Assembly (NCBI RefSeq): GCF_002858745.1
Contig: NZ_PJRO01000008.1
Location: 248,001 to 312,000, forward strand
Reading direction: 5' to 3'
Length of the DNA: 64,000 nt
Source: Mesorhizobium loti
GTDB lineage: Bacteria; Pseudomonadota; Alphaproteobacteria; Rhizobiales; Rhizobiaceae
Shown here piece after piece: positions 27,126-35,109 of the stretch (positions within the stretch are counted from its first letter, which is position 1; each line of letters starts with the position of its first letter). The notes beneath the pieces are model-generated. The model was given only the letters and a program-made list of their open reading frames with translations. It was not told the origin of the DNA and did not search any database. Made by a program: the position numbers and the translations under genes.

Positions 27126-28310
27126 TCACTTGCAGCCACTTTGCGCCCATTTGGCCAGCGCTACCTTGAAGCGCGTGCCCAGGGGGTGCTGCAAGCGCAT
27201 GACGGACACGTCGTTGGTGGCAAAATTCTTCGCCTGTTCACAAATCCGCGCCTCATTCCACTGATGGCAGCCGTCGCAATGCTTGCCTTGCCACATCGAC
27301 TTGTCGAGGCCTTCCACCGGGCTGAAGAGTGGCTCGCTCTTGATCAACTGGGCAATGCTCTTGCCATCGATTGCCGGGTCTCCGAATTTGATTGGGCGAT
27401 CGAAGAAGATCGGTTCATCCGTTGCCAGTTTCGGGATTTTCTGACGCAGGACATCGAGCGCAAGCTGGTCGTCATTCTGGCTGGTCGACACGCCGGTATT
27501 GCGCGTCCCGGAGTTGGCCTCATCTTGCGGTGCATGCGCCTCCCCGACAATCAGCGGCGCGTTGAGGTCGACCTTGTGCAGCAAGACCTCGGTGGTCAGC
27601 GATACATTGATCCAGGGCCGCTGCTTGCCGTTGGTCGCTTTGAAGACATCGCTGGTCACCCTGTTCACAGCTTCGGTGATCGAGATGTTGGGTTCGCCGA
27701 TATGTTGCAGCAGTGCCTTGGTGAAAGGCGAGTGATCGCCGGATCCGTCTAAGGCTAGCTGGTTCGGACTGGCGGCGAAGGCGACCAGCGTTCCGGCGCC
27801 GCCATTCTCGATCGGAATTTCGGCAAGACCGCTGCTTGCACCTTTGACGCCCGCGGTCTTTGCCAGGATTTCGGCAAGCGGATTGTCCCGGCAGGCGTCG
27901 AGAAACACCAGCCTTATGCTGGTTTCGCGCGACATCTGGCGCAGGACGAAATCGATCGAGACGGCCTCGAAATCCAGCGAGGTCTCGTCCTCGAGCGCAG
28001 CGTCGACCGGAAGCAGGTAATTCTTGCCCGATACCTGCAAGCCATGGCCGGCGTAGAAGAAAAGCGCGACGTCGGCGCCGCGCACCTGCTTGGCAAACTG
28101 AGCGACTGTGGTCTGCGTCCGCTGCTTTGTCAGATCGAAGCCGGAAACCACCTCGAAGCCGAGGGTCCGCAGCCGCTCGGCCATGGCCTGGGCATCGCGC
28201 ACCGGGTTGGGGAGCGCGGCCGCATGCTGATACTGCGAATTGCCCAGCACCAGCGCGACGCGGCGATCGGCACTGGCGGCCGTCATGCTCGAAAGCAGAG
28301 CAAGCACCAT
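27126..28310 (-). CDS. Secreted caspase-like protein with C-terminal CxxCH motif
   Basis: The 394-residue protein (from the ATG at 28310) has a short hydrophobic N terminus (MVLALLSSMTAASA), a caspase domain with H89 in FYAGHGLQ and C140 in FLDACRDNP, and a ~150-residue tail. In the tail, C345-D-G-C348-H349 forms a CxxCH motif inside GKHCDGCHQWNEARICEQ. That motif binds heme in c-type cytochromes when exported, or may bind a metal. The dispersed repeat ends directly before the ATG, and no clear ribosome site remains. A longer frame up to 28619 exists but translates the repeat. The protein is related to the caspase at 24013 in its catalytic half only. Confidence 0.82.
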   Translation of the reverse strand: MVLALLSSMTAASADRRVALVLGNSQYQHAAALPNPVRDAQAMAERLRTLGFEVVSGFDLTKQRTQTTVAQFAKQVRGADVALFFYAGHGLQVSGKNYLLPVDAALEDETSLDFEAVSIDFVLRQMSRETSIRLVFLDACRDNPLAEILAKTAGVKGASSGLAEIPIENGGAGTLVAFAASPNQLALDGSGDHSPFTKALLQHIGEPNISITEAVNRVTSDVFKATNGKQRPWINVSLTTEVLLHKVDLNAPLIVGEAHAPQDEANSGTRNTGVSTSQNDDQLALDVLRQKIPKLATDEPIFFDRPIKFGDPAIDGKSIAQLIKSEPLFSPVEGLDKSMWQGKHCDGCHQWNEARICEQAKNFATNDVSVMRLQHPLGTRFKVALAKWAQSGCK

Positions 28311-28414
28311 CAGAGCTATTCCAGCAAAAGTGCGCAGCGGTTTTGCGTCCAGAATTGCGTAAAAACAAAAAGTTAGAGCGTTTCCGCGTTTCCGCGAAAA
28401 GCGGAAACGCTCTG
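28311..28414 (-). repeat. Dispersed ~100-bp repeat, copy B
   Basis: On the minus strand this copy reads AGAGCGTTTCCGC, a hairpin with GCGGAAACGCTCTA, then ACGCAATTCTGGACGCAAAA and an end CTGGAATAGCTCTG. It lies immediately before the ATG of the caspase-like gene at 28310, with no spacer, so it forms the whole 5' leader of that gene. It matches the copies at 27020, 42346, 43191 and 54306. Confidence 0.85.
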
Positions 28415-28473
28415 GTCCGGCGACACGAAACATGCCACCGCAAAGGGCGATCACATCGGAGCCCACAACGACC

Positions 28474-29574
28474 TCAGTTGGCAAGTTTGCTGGTGGAGAA
28501 TTCGATCCGCCGGTTGAGCGCCTTGTTCTTGGGCGTGTCATTGGTGGCAACAGGCCGGTCCTCTCCGTAGCCGGTAGCACTGATCTGGTTGCGCGGTACG
28601 CCGTCGCCAACCAAGGCATCTGCGACCGCTTGAGCCCGCCGCTCCGACAGCAGCTTGTTTGCCTCCGACGATCCGTCGGAATCGGTGTAGCCGGACACTT
28701 CCACTTTGAGGGTTGGGCATTTGCCGACCACGCCTTCGACCTCCGTCAGCAGTGGGCGGCTCTTGGCATCGAGCCTGGCGCTCGCAGGGCGAAAGTAGAT
28801 GGCGCCGGTGCGCGAGAGCACAGCAAATCTGTTGAGACATTCCTCGTCGCTGAAATTGGCTTTCGCGGCATCGGTGGTGACAGGACCAACCGCGCCTGCC
28901 GCGACAGTCTGGATCACGGCCGGCTTGCTGCCGTCGGCGGCAAAGACGAAATCGAAGGATACCGACGCGGTCGGTACGATGTTGGTCACATTGGCCGCCT
29001 GTTGCAATTTTTCGATGTTCGGCAGCAGGCCAAAATCCTCGACACGAACGGCGATCGGTGCCTCTGAGGCGACGGAAACCTGGGTGTCGCTGATCATGGT
29101 GACAACGACGCTCGCCTCCAGATCCTTGTCGACGCCATGCAGGTTGAGACGGAACGGCAAGGTGGTCTTCACCCTGCGCTTGGTTGCGAGATCGGCAAAT
29201 GCGACAGGGTTAACCTTCGCCGTCACTTCCGCCGTCGGGTAATTGAATGTCTCAAAGAACAGGAAGCGCATGCGGACGTTGCGAAGATCGACGCCGGTGT
29301 CGACCGAATTGAGGTCGAAGCTGATCTTGGCGTCACCGGCCGAGGTCAGCGTACCGGTAATGTTCCTGATCTTGTTGGTCTCGACGATCGTGTTCTTCTT
29401 GACCGACTGGTAAGTGAGCACGGAAGCGGACGGATCGAGCGTCCAGTTGGTCGCGGCGCTCGCGGTTTGCGATCCAAAGATCAGCAAGCCAAGGAGCGCG
29501 GCGGCGATAAGGCCAAAAGGTTGGGTCGCGGATTTCACCCGCGCTTCCCGCCAGAATGCAGCGACTTCAAACAT
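28474..29574 (-). CDS. YceI-OmpA fusion protein
   Basis: The 366-residue protein has a signal peptide (FGLIAAALLGLLIFGSQTA), a YceI-like lipocalin-fold domain from TNWTLDPSASVLTYQSVKKN to about residue 185, and a C-terminal OmpA domain with VEVSGYTDSDGSSEANKLLS and KNKALNRRIEFS. YceI proteins bind polyprenyl-type lipids in the periplasm; OmpA domains bind peptidoglycan. The fusion would hold a lipid-binding barrel at the cell wall. The ATG at 29574 was chosen because it precedes the signal peptide and has an AGGGG upstream; the longer frame to 29760 runs through a palindrome. Its link to the T6SS is positional only. Confidence 0.8.
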   Translation of the reverse strand: MFEVAAFWREARVKSATQPFGLIAAALLGLLIFGSQTASAATNWTLDPSASVLTYQSVKKNTIVETNKIRNITGTLTSAGDAKISFDLNSVDTGVDLRNVRMRFLFFETFNYPTAEVTAKVNPVAFADLATKRRVKTTLPFRLNLHGVDKDLEASVVVTMISDTQVSVASEAPIAVRVEDFGLLPNIEKLQQAANVTNIVPTASVSFDFVFAADGSKPAVIQTVAAGAVGPVTTDAAKANFSDEECLNRFAVLSRTGAIYFRPASARLDAKSRPLLTEVEGVVGKCPTLKVEVSGYTDSDGSSEANKLLSERRAQAVADALVGDGVPRNQISATGYGEDRPVATNDTPKNKALNRRIEFSTSKLAN

Positions 29575-29978
29575 GGAACGCCCCTGCCAGGACAACCAGT
29601 TCCCGTTAGCGAGAGCATAAAGCACTTGTGTTTGATTGGCGAGCAAATCCAGCAGTCTGTGATATCCGACCGCAGAGGCAACCGCGCGACCGGCGCGGGC
29701 TTCGACCTTCGCAAAGCTTGCGAAGGTCGAGACTGCAATAAACATGCAGCTTCGCGGCATAGCAAATCCCCAACTGCTATCATTCGGTCAGCAGCAAGAA
29801 CGCAGCTTGTGGCGCTGTGGTCTGTTAAAGACTTCACATTTTGCCTGGGAGGAAAGCCGCGATTGCGAGCTCAAACCCTAATTGTCATTACGCCATAGTA
29901 TTTCTGGGGCAAATCGCGCTATGATGGATGCGGCCTTCCTGCGGGACAGCGTCCCTCGGAACGCCGGAGGGACCGAGG
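29575..29978. other. Divergent intergenic region with a 29-bp palindrome
   Basis: This 404-base stretch separates the YceI-OmpA gene (minus) from the oxidase operon (plus). It must hold both promoters. The only clear structure is a perfect inverted repeat at 29702-29730 (13-base arms TCGACCTTCGCAA, loop AGC). No further gene is seen. Confidence 0.6.
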
Positions 29979-30818
29979 ATGGCCATAGCGCTTGTGCTCG
30001 TTCTGATTGTTGTCGGCTCGGTGCTGTTCCATGTGCTGAGCCCTTGGTGGTCAACGCCGATAGCCTCCAACTGGGGCTATATCGACAGCACTCTTGTCAT
30101 CACTTTCTGGATCACCGGGACGGTCTTCTCCGCCGTCGTGCTGTTCATGGCCTATTGCGTTTACCGCTTCCGGCACAAGGAAGGACAGAGGGCGAGCTAT
30201 GAGCCCGAAAGCAGGAAGCTCGAATCCTGGCTGACCGTGGTCACCGCTGTCGGCGTTGCGGCATTGCTGGCGCCGGGCCTGTTCGTGTGGAGCCAGTTCG
30301 TCACCGTTCCCAGTAATGCGACCGAAGTCGAGATCATCGCGCAGCAATGGCAATGGAGCTTTCGTTTGCCCGGTGCGAACGGCAAGCTCGGCACGTCGAA
30401 CACACGGTTCATCGGTCCCGACAATCCGCTTGGCCTCAATCCACAGGATCCCGACGGTCAGGACAATATCGTGGTCGTGGCGGCCGATCTGCATCTTCCG
30501 GTCGGCAAGCCGGTCAAGATGGTGCTGCGCTCGATCGACGTCATCCACAATTTCTACGTGCCGGAGTTCCGCGCCAAGATGGACATGGTGCCGGGCATGA
30601 TCACCTATTTCTGGTTCACGCCCACCAAGACAGGAACATTCGAAATCCTTTGCTCCCAGCTTTGCGGTGTCGGCCATGCCTTCATGCGTGGCGTCGTGAA
30701 GGTCGACACCGAGCAGGATTATCTGGCCTGGCTGCAGCAGCAGTCGACTTTTGCCCAACTGTCGGCGCCTACCAAGACGGGCGCGCTTGTCGAACCGGCA
30801 AAGGCGAAGGCCGACTAG
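29979..30818 (+). CDS. coxB: Heme-copper oxidase subunit II
   Basis: The 279-residue protein has two N-terminal membrane spans (ALVLVLIVVGSVLFHVL and VITFWITGTVFSAVVLFMAY) and a periplasmic cupredoxin domain with the CuA ligands: the His of VIHNFYVPEF and C-x3-C-x3-H-x2-M in CSQLCGVGHAFM. It accepts electrons from cytochrome c. The ATG at 29979 was chosen over the upstream frame start because GGAGG lies ten bases before it and it starts the first span. It opens an operon of five oxidase genes. No haem domain is fused. Confidence 0.93.
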   Translation: MAIALVLVLIVVGSVLFHVLSPWWSTPIASNWGYIDSTLVITFWITGTVFSAVVLFMAYCVYRFRHKEGQRASYEPESRKLESWLTVVTAVGVAALLAPGLFVWSQFVTVPSNATEVEIIAQQWQWSFRLPGANGKLGTSNTRFIGPDNPLGLNPQDPDGQDNIVVVAADLHLPVGKPVKMVLRSIDVIHNFYVPEFRAKMDMVPGMITYFWFTPTKTGTFEILCSQLCGVGHAFMRGVVKVDTEQDYLAWLQQQSTFAQLSAPTKTGALVEPAKAKAD

Positions 30819-30885
30819 GGCAGCATTTGGCCAGACGACCCTGGGGTTGCCTTGCGGAGACGGAAACAAGAGAGGAGGTGTACGA

Positions 30886-32661
30886 ATGGTTGATCTAACG
30901 CCTCATGGAGCAGGTCCCATTTCGGCGGCGGAAGTGGCTGAGGTTGAGCTCTATCATCCGCATGGCTGGTGGACGAAATACGTCTTCTCGCAGGATGCCA
31001 AGGTCATCGCCATCCAGTATGCAGGCACAGCGACAGCGATTGGCCTTGTCGCGCTGGTGCTGTCCTGGCTGATGCGCTTGAAGCTCGGTTTCCCCGACAC
31101 GTTCGCCTCCATCACGCCAGACACCTATTATCAGTTCATGACCATGCATGGCATGATCATGGTGATCTACCTCCTGACCGCGCTGTTCCTCGGCGGTTTC
31201 GGCAACTACCTGATCCCGTTGATGGTTGGCGCACGCGACATGGTGTTTCCCTATGTCAACATGCTGAGCTTCTGGATCTACCTGCTCGCTGTTCTGGTGT
31301 TGGCCGGCAGCTTCTTTGCGCCGGGGGGGCCGACAGGCGCGGGTTGGACGCTTTATCCGCCGCAGGCCATCACCTCGGGCACGCCCGGCGGACAGGACTG
31401 GGGCATCATCCTGATGCTCGTTTCGCTGATCCTGTTTATCGTCGGCTTCACCATGGGCGGCCTCAACTATGTGGTGACTGTGCTTCAGGGTCGCACGCGT
31501 GGCATGACACTGATGCGCCTGCCGCTGACCGTCTGGGGCATTTTCACAGCCACGGTGATGGCGCTGCTTGCTTTCCCCGCGCTCTTCGTCGCCTGCGTCA
31601 TGATGCTGTTCGACCGGGTGATCGGCTCGAGCTTCTTCATGCCTGCAATCGTGGAGATGGGCACCAACCCGCTCCCGCACGACGGCGGCAGCCCGATCAT
31701 GTTCCAGCATCTGTTCTGGTTCTTCGGCCATCCCGAAGTCTACATCGTGGCGCTGCCCGCCTTCGGCATCGTCTCCGATCTCATCAGCACGCATGCGCGC
31801 AAGAACATCTTCGGCTATCGCATGATGGTGTGGGCGATCATTGGCATCGGGGCGCTCTCCTTCGTTGTCTGGGCGCACCATATGTATGTCTCGGGCATGC
31901 ATCCCTATTTTGGCTTTTTCTTCGCCACCACCACGCTGATCATTGCCATCCCCACCGCCATCAAGGTCTACAACTGGGTGCTGACGCTGTGGCGCGGCGA
32001 CATTCACCTGACCATTCCGATGCTGTTTGCGCTCGCTTTCATCGTCACGTTCGTCAATGGCGGATTGACCGGCCTGTTCCTCGGCAATGTGGTGGTCGAC
32101 GTACCACTGGCACAAACGATGTTCGTGGTCGCGCATTTCCACATGGTGATGGGCGTGGCGCCGATACTCGTTGTCTTCGGCGCAATCTATCATTGGTACC
32201 CCAAAGTCACCGGCAGGATGCTCAACGAAGCGATGGGCCGCTTCCATTTCTGGGTAACCTTCCTCGGCGCCTACTTGATTTTCTTCCCGATGCATTATGT
32301 CGGGCTGGTTGGCGTACCGCGGCGCTATCCCGAGATCGGGGACACTGCCTTTGTCCCGCCTTCGGTGCACACACTGAACGAATTTATCACCATCGCAGCA
32401 CTTGTGGTCGGTTTTGCCCAGATGGTGTTCCTGTTCAACCTTCTGTGGAGTATCCGGCACGGCCGGCCGGCCGGCGACAACCCGTGGCGGGCGACGACGC
32501 TCGAATGGCAGACGGCAGGCACACCGCCGCCGCATGGCAATTTCGGCAAGGAGCTGCCAGTGGTCTATCGCTGGGCCTATGATTACAGCGTGCCCGGCGC
32601 GTCGGAAGACTTTATTCCGCAGAACGATCCGCGCCCGCGAACGCAGGGCGGCAGCGCATGA
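30886..32661 (+). CDS. coxA: Heme-copper oxidase subunit I (A-type)
   Basis: The 591-residue, multi-span protein has all redox ligands: the heme His in TMHGMIMVIYLL, the CuB His and cross-linked Tyr in GHPEVYIV, the CuB pair in AHHMYVSGMH, and the two His of AHFHMVMG. The Glu in GHPEVY marks an A1-type oxidase with a D-channel glutamate. A near-consensus ribosome site AGGAGGTG (30873-30880) precedes the ATG. It reduces O2 to water while pumping protons across the inner membrane. The stop overlaps the next gene start (ATGA). A long open frame on the other strand is a GC-driven shadow. Confidence 0.96.
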   Translation: MVDLTPHGAGPISAAEVAEVELYHPHGWWTKYVFSQDAKVIAIQYAGTATAIGLVALVLSWLMRLKLGFPDTFASITPDTYYQFMTMHGMIMVIYLLTALFLGGFGNYLIPLMVGARDMVFPYVNMLSFWIYLLAVLVLAGSFFAPGGPTGAGWTLYPPQAITSGTPGGQDWGIILMLVSLILFIVGFTMGGLNYVVTVLQGRTRGMTLMRLPLTVWGIFTATVMALLAFPALFVACVMMLFDRVIGSSFFMPAIVEMGTNPLPHDGGSPIMFQHLFWFFGHPEVYIVALPAFGIVSDLISTHARKNIFGYRMMVWAIIGIGALSFVVWAHHMYVSGMHPYFGFFFATTTLIIAIPTAIKVYNWVLTLWRGDIHLTIPMLFALAFIVTFVNGGLTGLFLGNVVVDVPLAQTMFVVAHFHMVMGVAPILVVFGAIYHWYPKVTGRMLNEAMGRFHFWVTFLGAYLIFFPMHYVGLVGVPRRYPEIGDTAFVPPSVHTLNEFITIAALVVGFAQMVFLFNLLWSIRHGRPAGDNPWRATTLEWQTAGTPPPHGNFGKELPVVYRWAYDYSVPGASEDFIPQNDPRPRTQGGSA

Positions 32662-33362
32662 GCGCGATCGTGATCTTCCTCGCCTTGATAGCCGCCGTGG
32701 TCGGCTGGTGGCTGTCGCACCAGCGGCTGATGTCCAAGCCATGGCTGGAGGCCGGGCCGGTGACGGCATTTCCCGAGACGGAAGCATCGCTCATGCATCC
32801 GGCCAAGATCGGGCTTGGCGTGTTCCTCGCGGTGGTCGGCACGCTGTTTGCACTGCTCATCAGCGCCTATTTCATGCGCATGGTCTATGCCGACTGGCAG
32901 CCCGCTCCCGTGCCTAAGATCCTGTGGCTCAACACCGCAATGCTGGTGTTGGCAAGCATTGCACTGCAGGGCGCAGTGTCTGCCGCACACAAGGGACAAC
33001 CAGACAATCTCCGGCTCGCCCTTCTCATCGGCGCCCTGGCATCGGTAGCCTTCCTGGGCGGACAATTGCTGGCCTGGCGCGATTTCGCCGCCGAGGGCTA
33101 TTTCGCAACCGAGAACCCGGCCACCAGCTTCTTTTATCTTCTGACCGCGATGCACGGCCTCCACATTATCGGCGGATTGGTAGCGCTCGGCCGGGTCAAT
33201 TTTCGGGCATGGCAAAGCGCCCGGTCCGAGACGCTCGTTCTGCCGACCGAACTCTGCGCGATGTATTGGCACGTGCTGCTCGTCGTCTGGGTGGTGCTCT
33301 TTTGCGTGCTCATGGGCTGGGCGGCGGACCTGATCGACATCTGCAGGGGATTGTTGACCTAG
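32658..33362 (+). CDS. coxC: Heme-copper oxidase subunit III, first copy
   Basis: The 234-residue protein has about six to seven membrane spans, starting IVIFLALIAAVVGWWL, and the family block FYLLTAMHGLHIIGGL near the C-terminal third, followed by MYWHVLLVVWVVLF. It overlaps coxA by four bases. A second subunit III gene follows 45 bases later, with a clearly different sequence. The first helix and the Pro/Trp pattern suggest the long-loop variant typical of oxidases in which subunit III is duplicated. It supports proton uptake of subunit I and protects it from inactivation. Confidence 0.85.
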   Translation: MSAIVIFLALIAAVVGWWLSHQRLMSKPWLEAGPVTAFPETEASLMHPAKIGLGVFLAVVGTLFALLISAYFMRMVYADWQPAPVPKILWLNTAMLVLASIALQGAVSAAHKGQPDNLRLALLIGALASVAFLGGQLLAWRDFAAEGYFATENPATSFFYLLTAMHGLHIIGGLVALGRVNFRAWQSARSETLVLPTELCAMYWHVLLVVWVVLFCVLMGWAADLIDICRGLLT

Positions 33363-33407
33363 AACGCGCGCGGCACGCGACGGGCTGTACCCGAGAAGGA
33401 AACGCTG

Positions 33408-34130
33408 ATGGCCGAGACCACGCTGGGACATGCCAACCACACCGCTCCACGGCCGCATGGCCTGCATGGTGTTGCGGCCGACTGGTCATCCGACCAGAGG
33501 GCATTCAAGAACGTCTCGTGGGGAAAGGCCATGATGTGGGTCTTTCTGCTGAGCGATACCTTCATCTTTGGCTGCTTCCTGTTGTCTTACATGACCGCGC
33601 GCATGTCGACGACGGTGCCATGGCCCAACCCGAGCGAGGTGTTCGCATTGCATCTGTTCGGCCAAGACATTCCGCTGATCCTGATCGCCATCATGACCTT
33701 CATGCTGATCTCGTCGAGCGGCACGATGGCGATGGCGGTCAATTTTGGCTACCGGCACGATCGCAGGAAGACAGCGGTGTTGATGCTAGTCACTGCCGCT
33801 CTCGGCGCGACCTTCGTCGGCATGCAGGCGTTCGAGTGGACGAAGCTCATCACTGAGGGCGTGCGGCCCTGGGCGAATCCCTGGGGCGCCGTGCAATTCG
33901 GTTCATCCTTCTTCATGATCACCGGGTTCCATGGCACCCATGTAACGTTCGGCGTGATCTTCCTGTTGATCACAGCGCGCAAGGTGTGGCGTGGTGACTA
34001 TGAAACCGGCGTGCGCGGGTTCTTCACCAGCCGGCGCGGCCAATACGAGAGCGTCGAGATCATGGGGCTCTACTGGCACTTCGTCGATCTGGTTTGGGTG
34101 TTCATCTTCGCGTTCTTCTATCTTTGGTGA
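33408..34130 (+). CDS. coxC: Heme-copper oxidase subunit III, second copy
   Basis: The 240-residue protein has the classical subunit III signature WVFLLSDTFIFGCFLLSYM in the first third, MQAFEWTKLI in the middle, and FFMITGFHGTHVTFGVIFLL with LYWHFVDLVWVFIFAFFYLW at the end. It is closer to the canonical CyoC/CoxC proteins than the first copy. AAGGA six to ten bases upstream supports the ATG at 33408. Two tandem subunit III genes in one operon are uncommon. Whether both occupy the same enzyme or form alternatives cannot be decided from sequence. Confidence 0.9.
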   Translation: MAETTLGHANHTAPRPHGLHGVAADWSSDQRAFKNVSWGKAMMWVFLLSDTFIFGCFLLSYMTARMSTTVPWPNPSEVFALHLFGQDIPLILIAIMTFMLISSSGTMAMAVNFGYRHDRRKTAVLMLVTAALGATFVGMQAFEWTKLITEGVRPWANPWGAVQFGSSFFMITGFHGTHVTFGVIFLLITARKVWRGDYETGVRGFFTSRRGQYESVEIMGLYWHFVDLVWVFIFAFFYLW

Positions 34131-34139
34131 GGTATGGTG

Positions 34140-34511
34140 ATGGCACAGGCAGAAGCGCAACTACACGGGGACGACGCGCCCGCCTCGAAGGTGGGACACG
34201 CAGAAGGCCAGCAACATCCGATCCGGCTCTATCTCGTCGTCTGGGGCTGGTTGTTCGTCCTCAGCGCAGGCTCCTATAGCATCGACTATTTCGGTCTCCA
34301 GGGGCATCTCAGGTGGGGCCTGATCCTTACATTTATGATGCTCAAGGCCGGGCTGATCGTCGCCGTGTTCATGCATATGGCGTGGGAGCGGCTGGCGCTT
34401 GCCTATGCAATCCTCGTGCCGCCACTGCTTATCCTGGTCTTCGTCGCGATCATGGTTCTCGAGTCAGACTACACTGAGCTGACCCGTGTCTTGTCTTTCA
34501 GCGGATCATAG
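34140..34511 (+). CDS. Heme-copper oxidase subunit IV family protein
   Basis: The 123-residue protein has a hydrophilic N terminus of about 30 residues and three membrane spans (RLYLVVWGWLFVLSAGSYSI, then LILTFMMLKAGLIVAVFMHM and ILVPPLLILVFVAIMVL). The central KAGLIVAVFMHM block is typical of the prokaryotic subunit IV family. The ATG at 34140 was preferred over 34134 because GAGGT lies seven bases before it. It closes the oxidase operon. No assembly genes (heme O or A synthases, copper chaperone) follow; they must be elsewhere. Confidence 0.85.
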   Translation: MAQAEAQLHGDDAPASKVGHAEGQQHPIRLYLVVWGWLFVLSAGSYSIDYFGLQGHLRWGLILTFMMLKAGLIVAVFMHMAWERLALAYAILVPPLLILVFVAIMVLESDYTELTRVLSFSGS

Positions 34512-34629
34512 GAGTCTCCACCCTTTGAAAACGCTGGATCGCGTTCTTCGTTGACAGGAAAAATGATGAGAGGAGAATGCTTGGCTCGTTCTCCGACGCG
34601 TCACCACCTCGAACAGAAAGGCGCCTACG

Positions 34630-35100
34630 ATGACGATTGCCAGGAAACTTCAGGACTACATTTCTAGCAAGGGCATCCACTACGATACCGTTACCCACCA
34701 CCGGACCTCGACGAGCAGCCAGACAGCGCAGGCGGCGCATGTTCCGGGTCGAAAGCTCGCCAAATCGGTGTTGGTTCATCATGAGACGGGCTATGCGCTG
34801 GCTGTCGTTCCGAGCAGCCACCGGGTCGAGTTCAACACGCTGCAGGACGTGATCGACAGGCGGCTCGGCCTCGCTTCGGAAGATGAAGTCGGCCAGCTGT
34901 TCAGCGACTGCGACATCGGCGCCGTGCCACCCGTGGGTGCTGCCTATGACGTTCCGGTCATTCTCGATGAGAGCTTCGGCGCGGAAGGCGACGTCTATTT
35001 CGAAGCAGGCGACCACAAGACCTTGGTGCATGTTACGGGCGGCGACTTTCGCAACCTGTTGCAGGATGCGCGGATCGCTCGCTTCAGCCACCCGGCGTAA
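34630..35100 (+). CDS. YbaK/EbsC family aminoacyl-tRNA deacylase-like protein
   Basis: The 156-residue protein matches the YbaK/ProX editing domain: TSSQTAQAAHVPGRKLAKSV, with the catalytic-lysine type pattern K-S-V-L-V, and the late block VPVILDESFGAEGDVYFEAG. Such enzymes clear mischarged tRNAs in the cytosol, most often Cys- or Ala-tRNA(Pro). The family member here is the stand-alone form. Substrate cannot be told. A terminator-like hairpin follows at 35113. Confidence 0.82.
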   Translation: MTIARKLQDYISSKGIHYDTVTHHRTSTSSQTAQAAHVPGRKLAKSVLVHHETGYALAVVPSSHRVEFNTLQDVIDRRLGLASEDEVGQLFSDCDIGAVPPVGAAYDVPVILDESFGAEGDVYFEAGDHKTLVHVTGGDFRNLLQDARIARFSHPA

Positions 35101-35109
35101 TAGGCGCTG

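Noticed and set aside
24013..28310. Caspase genes as an anti-phage (CBASS or gasdermin-type) system
   Set aside because: Both proteins have signal peptides and no cyclase, gasdermin or sensor NTPase gene is nearby.
28311..28619. 103-residue extension of the second caspase-like protein
   Set aside because: It translates the dispersed repeat and part of the upstream gene; the signal-peptide-like start at 28310 is more credible.
30895..32787. 630-residue open frame on the minus strand
   Set aside because: It lies fully over coxA on the other strand; the protein is low-complexity, rich in His, Glu, Asp and Arg, as expected for the reverse of a membrane-protein gene.
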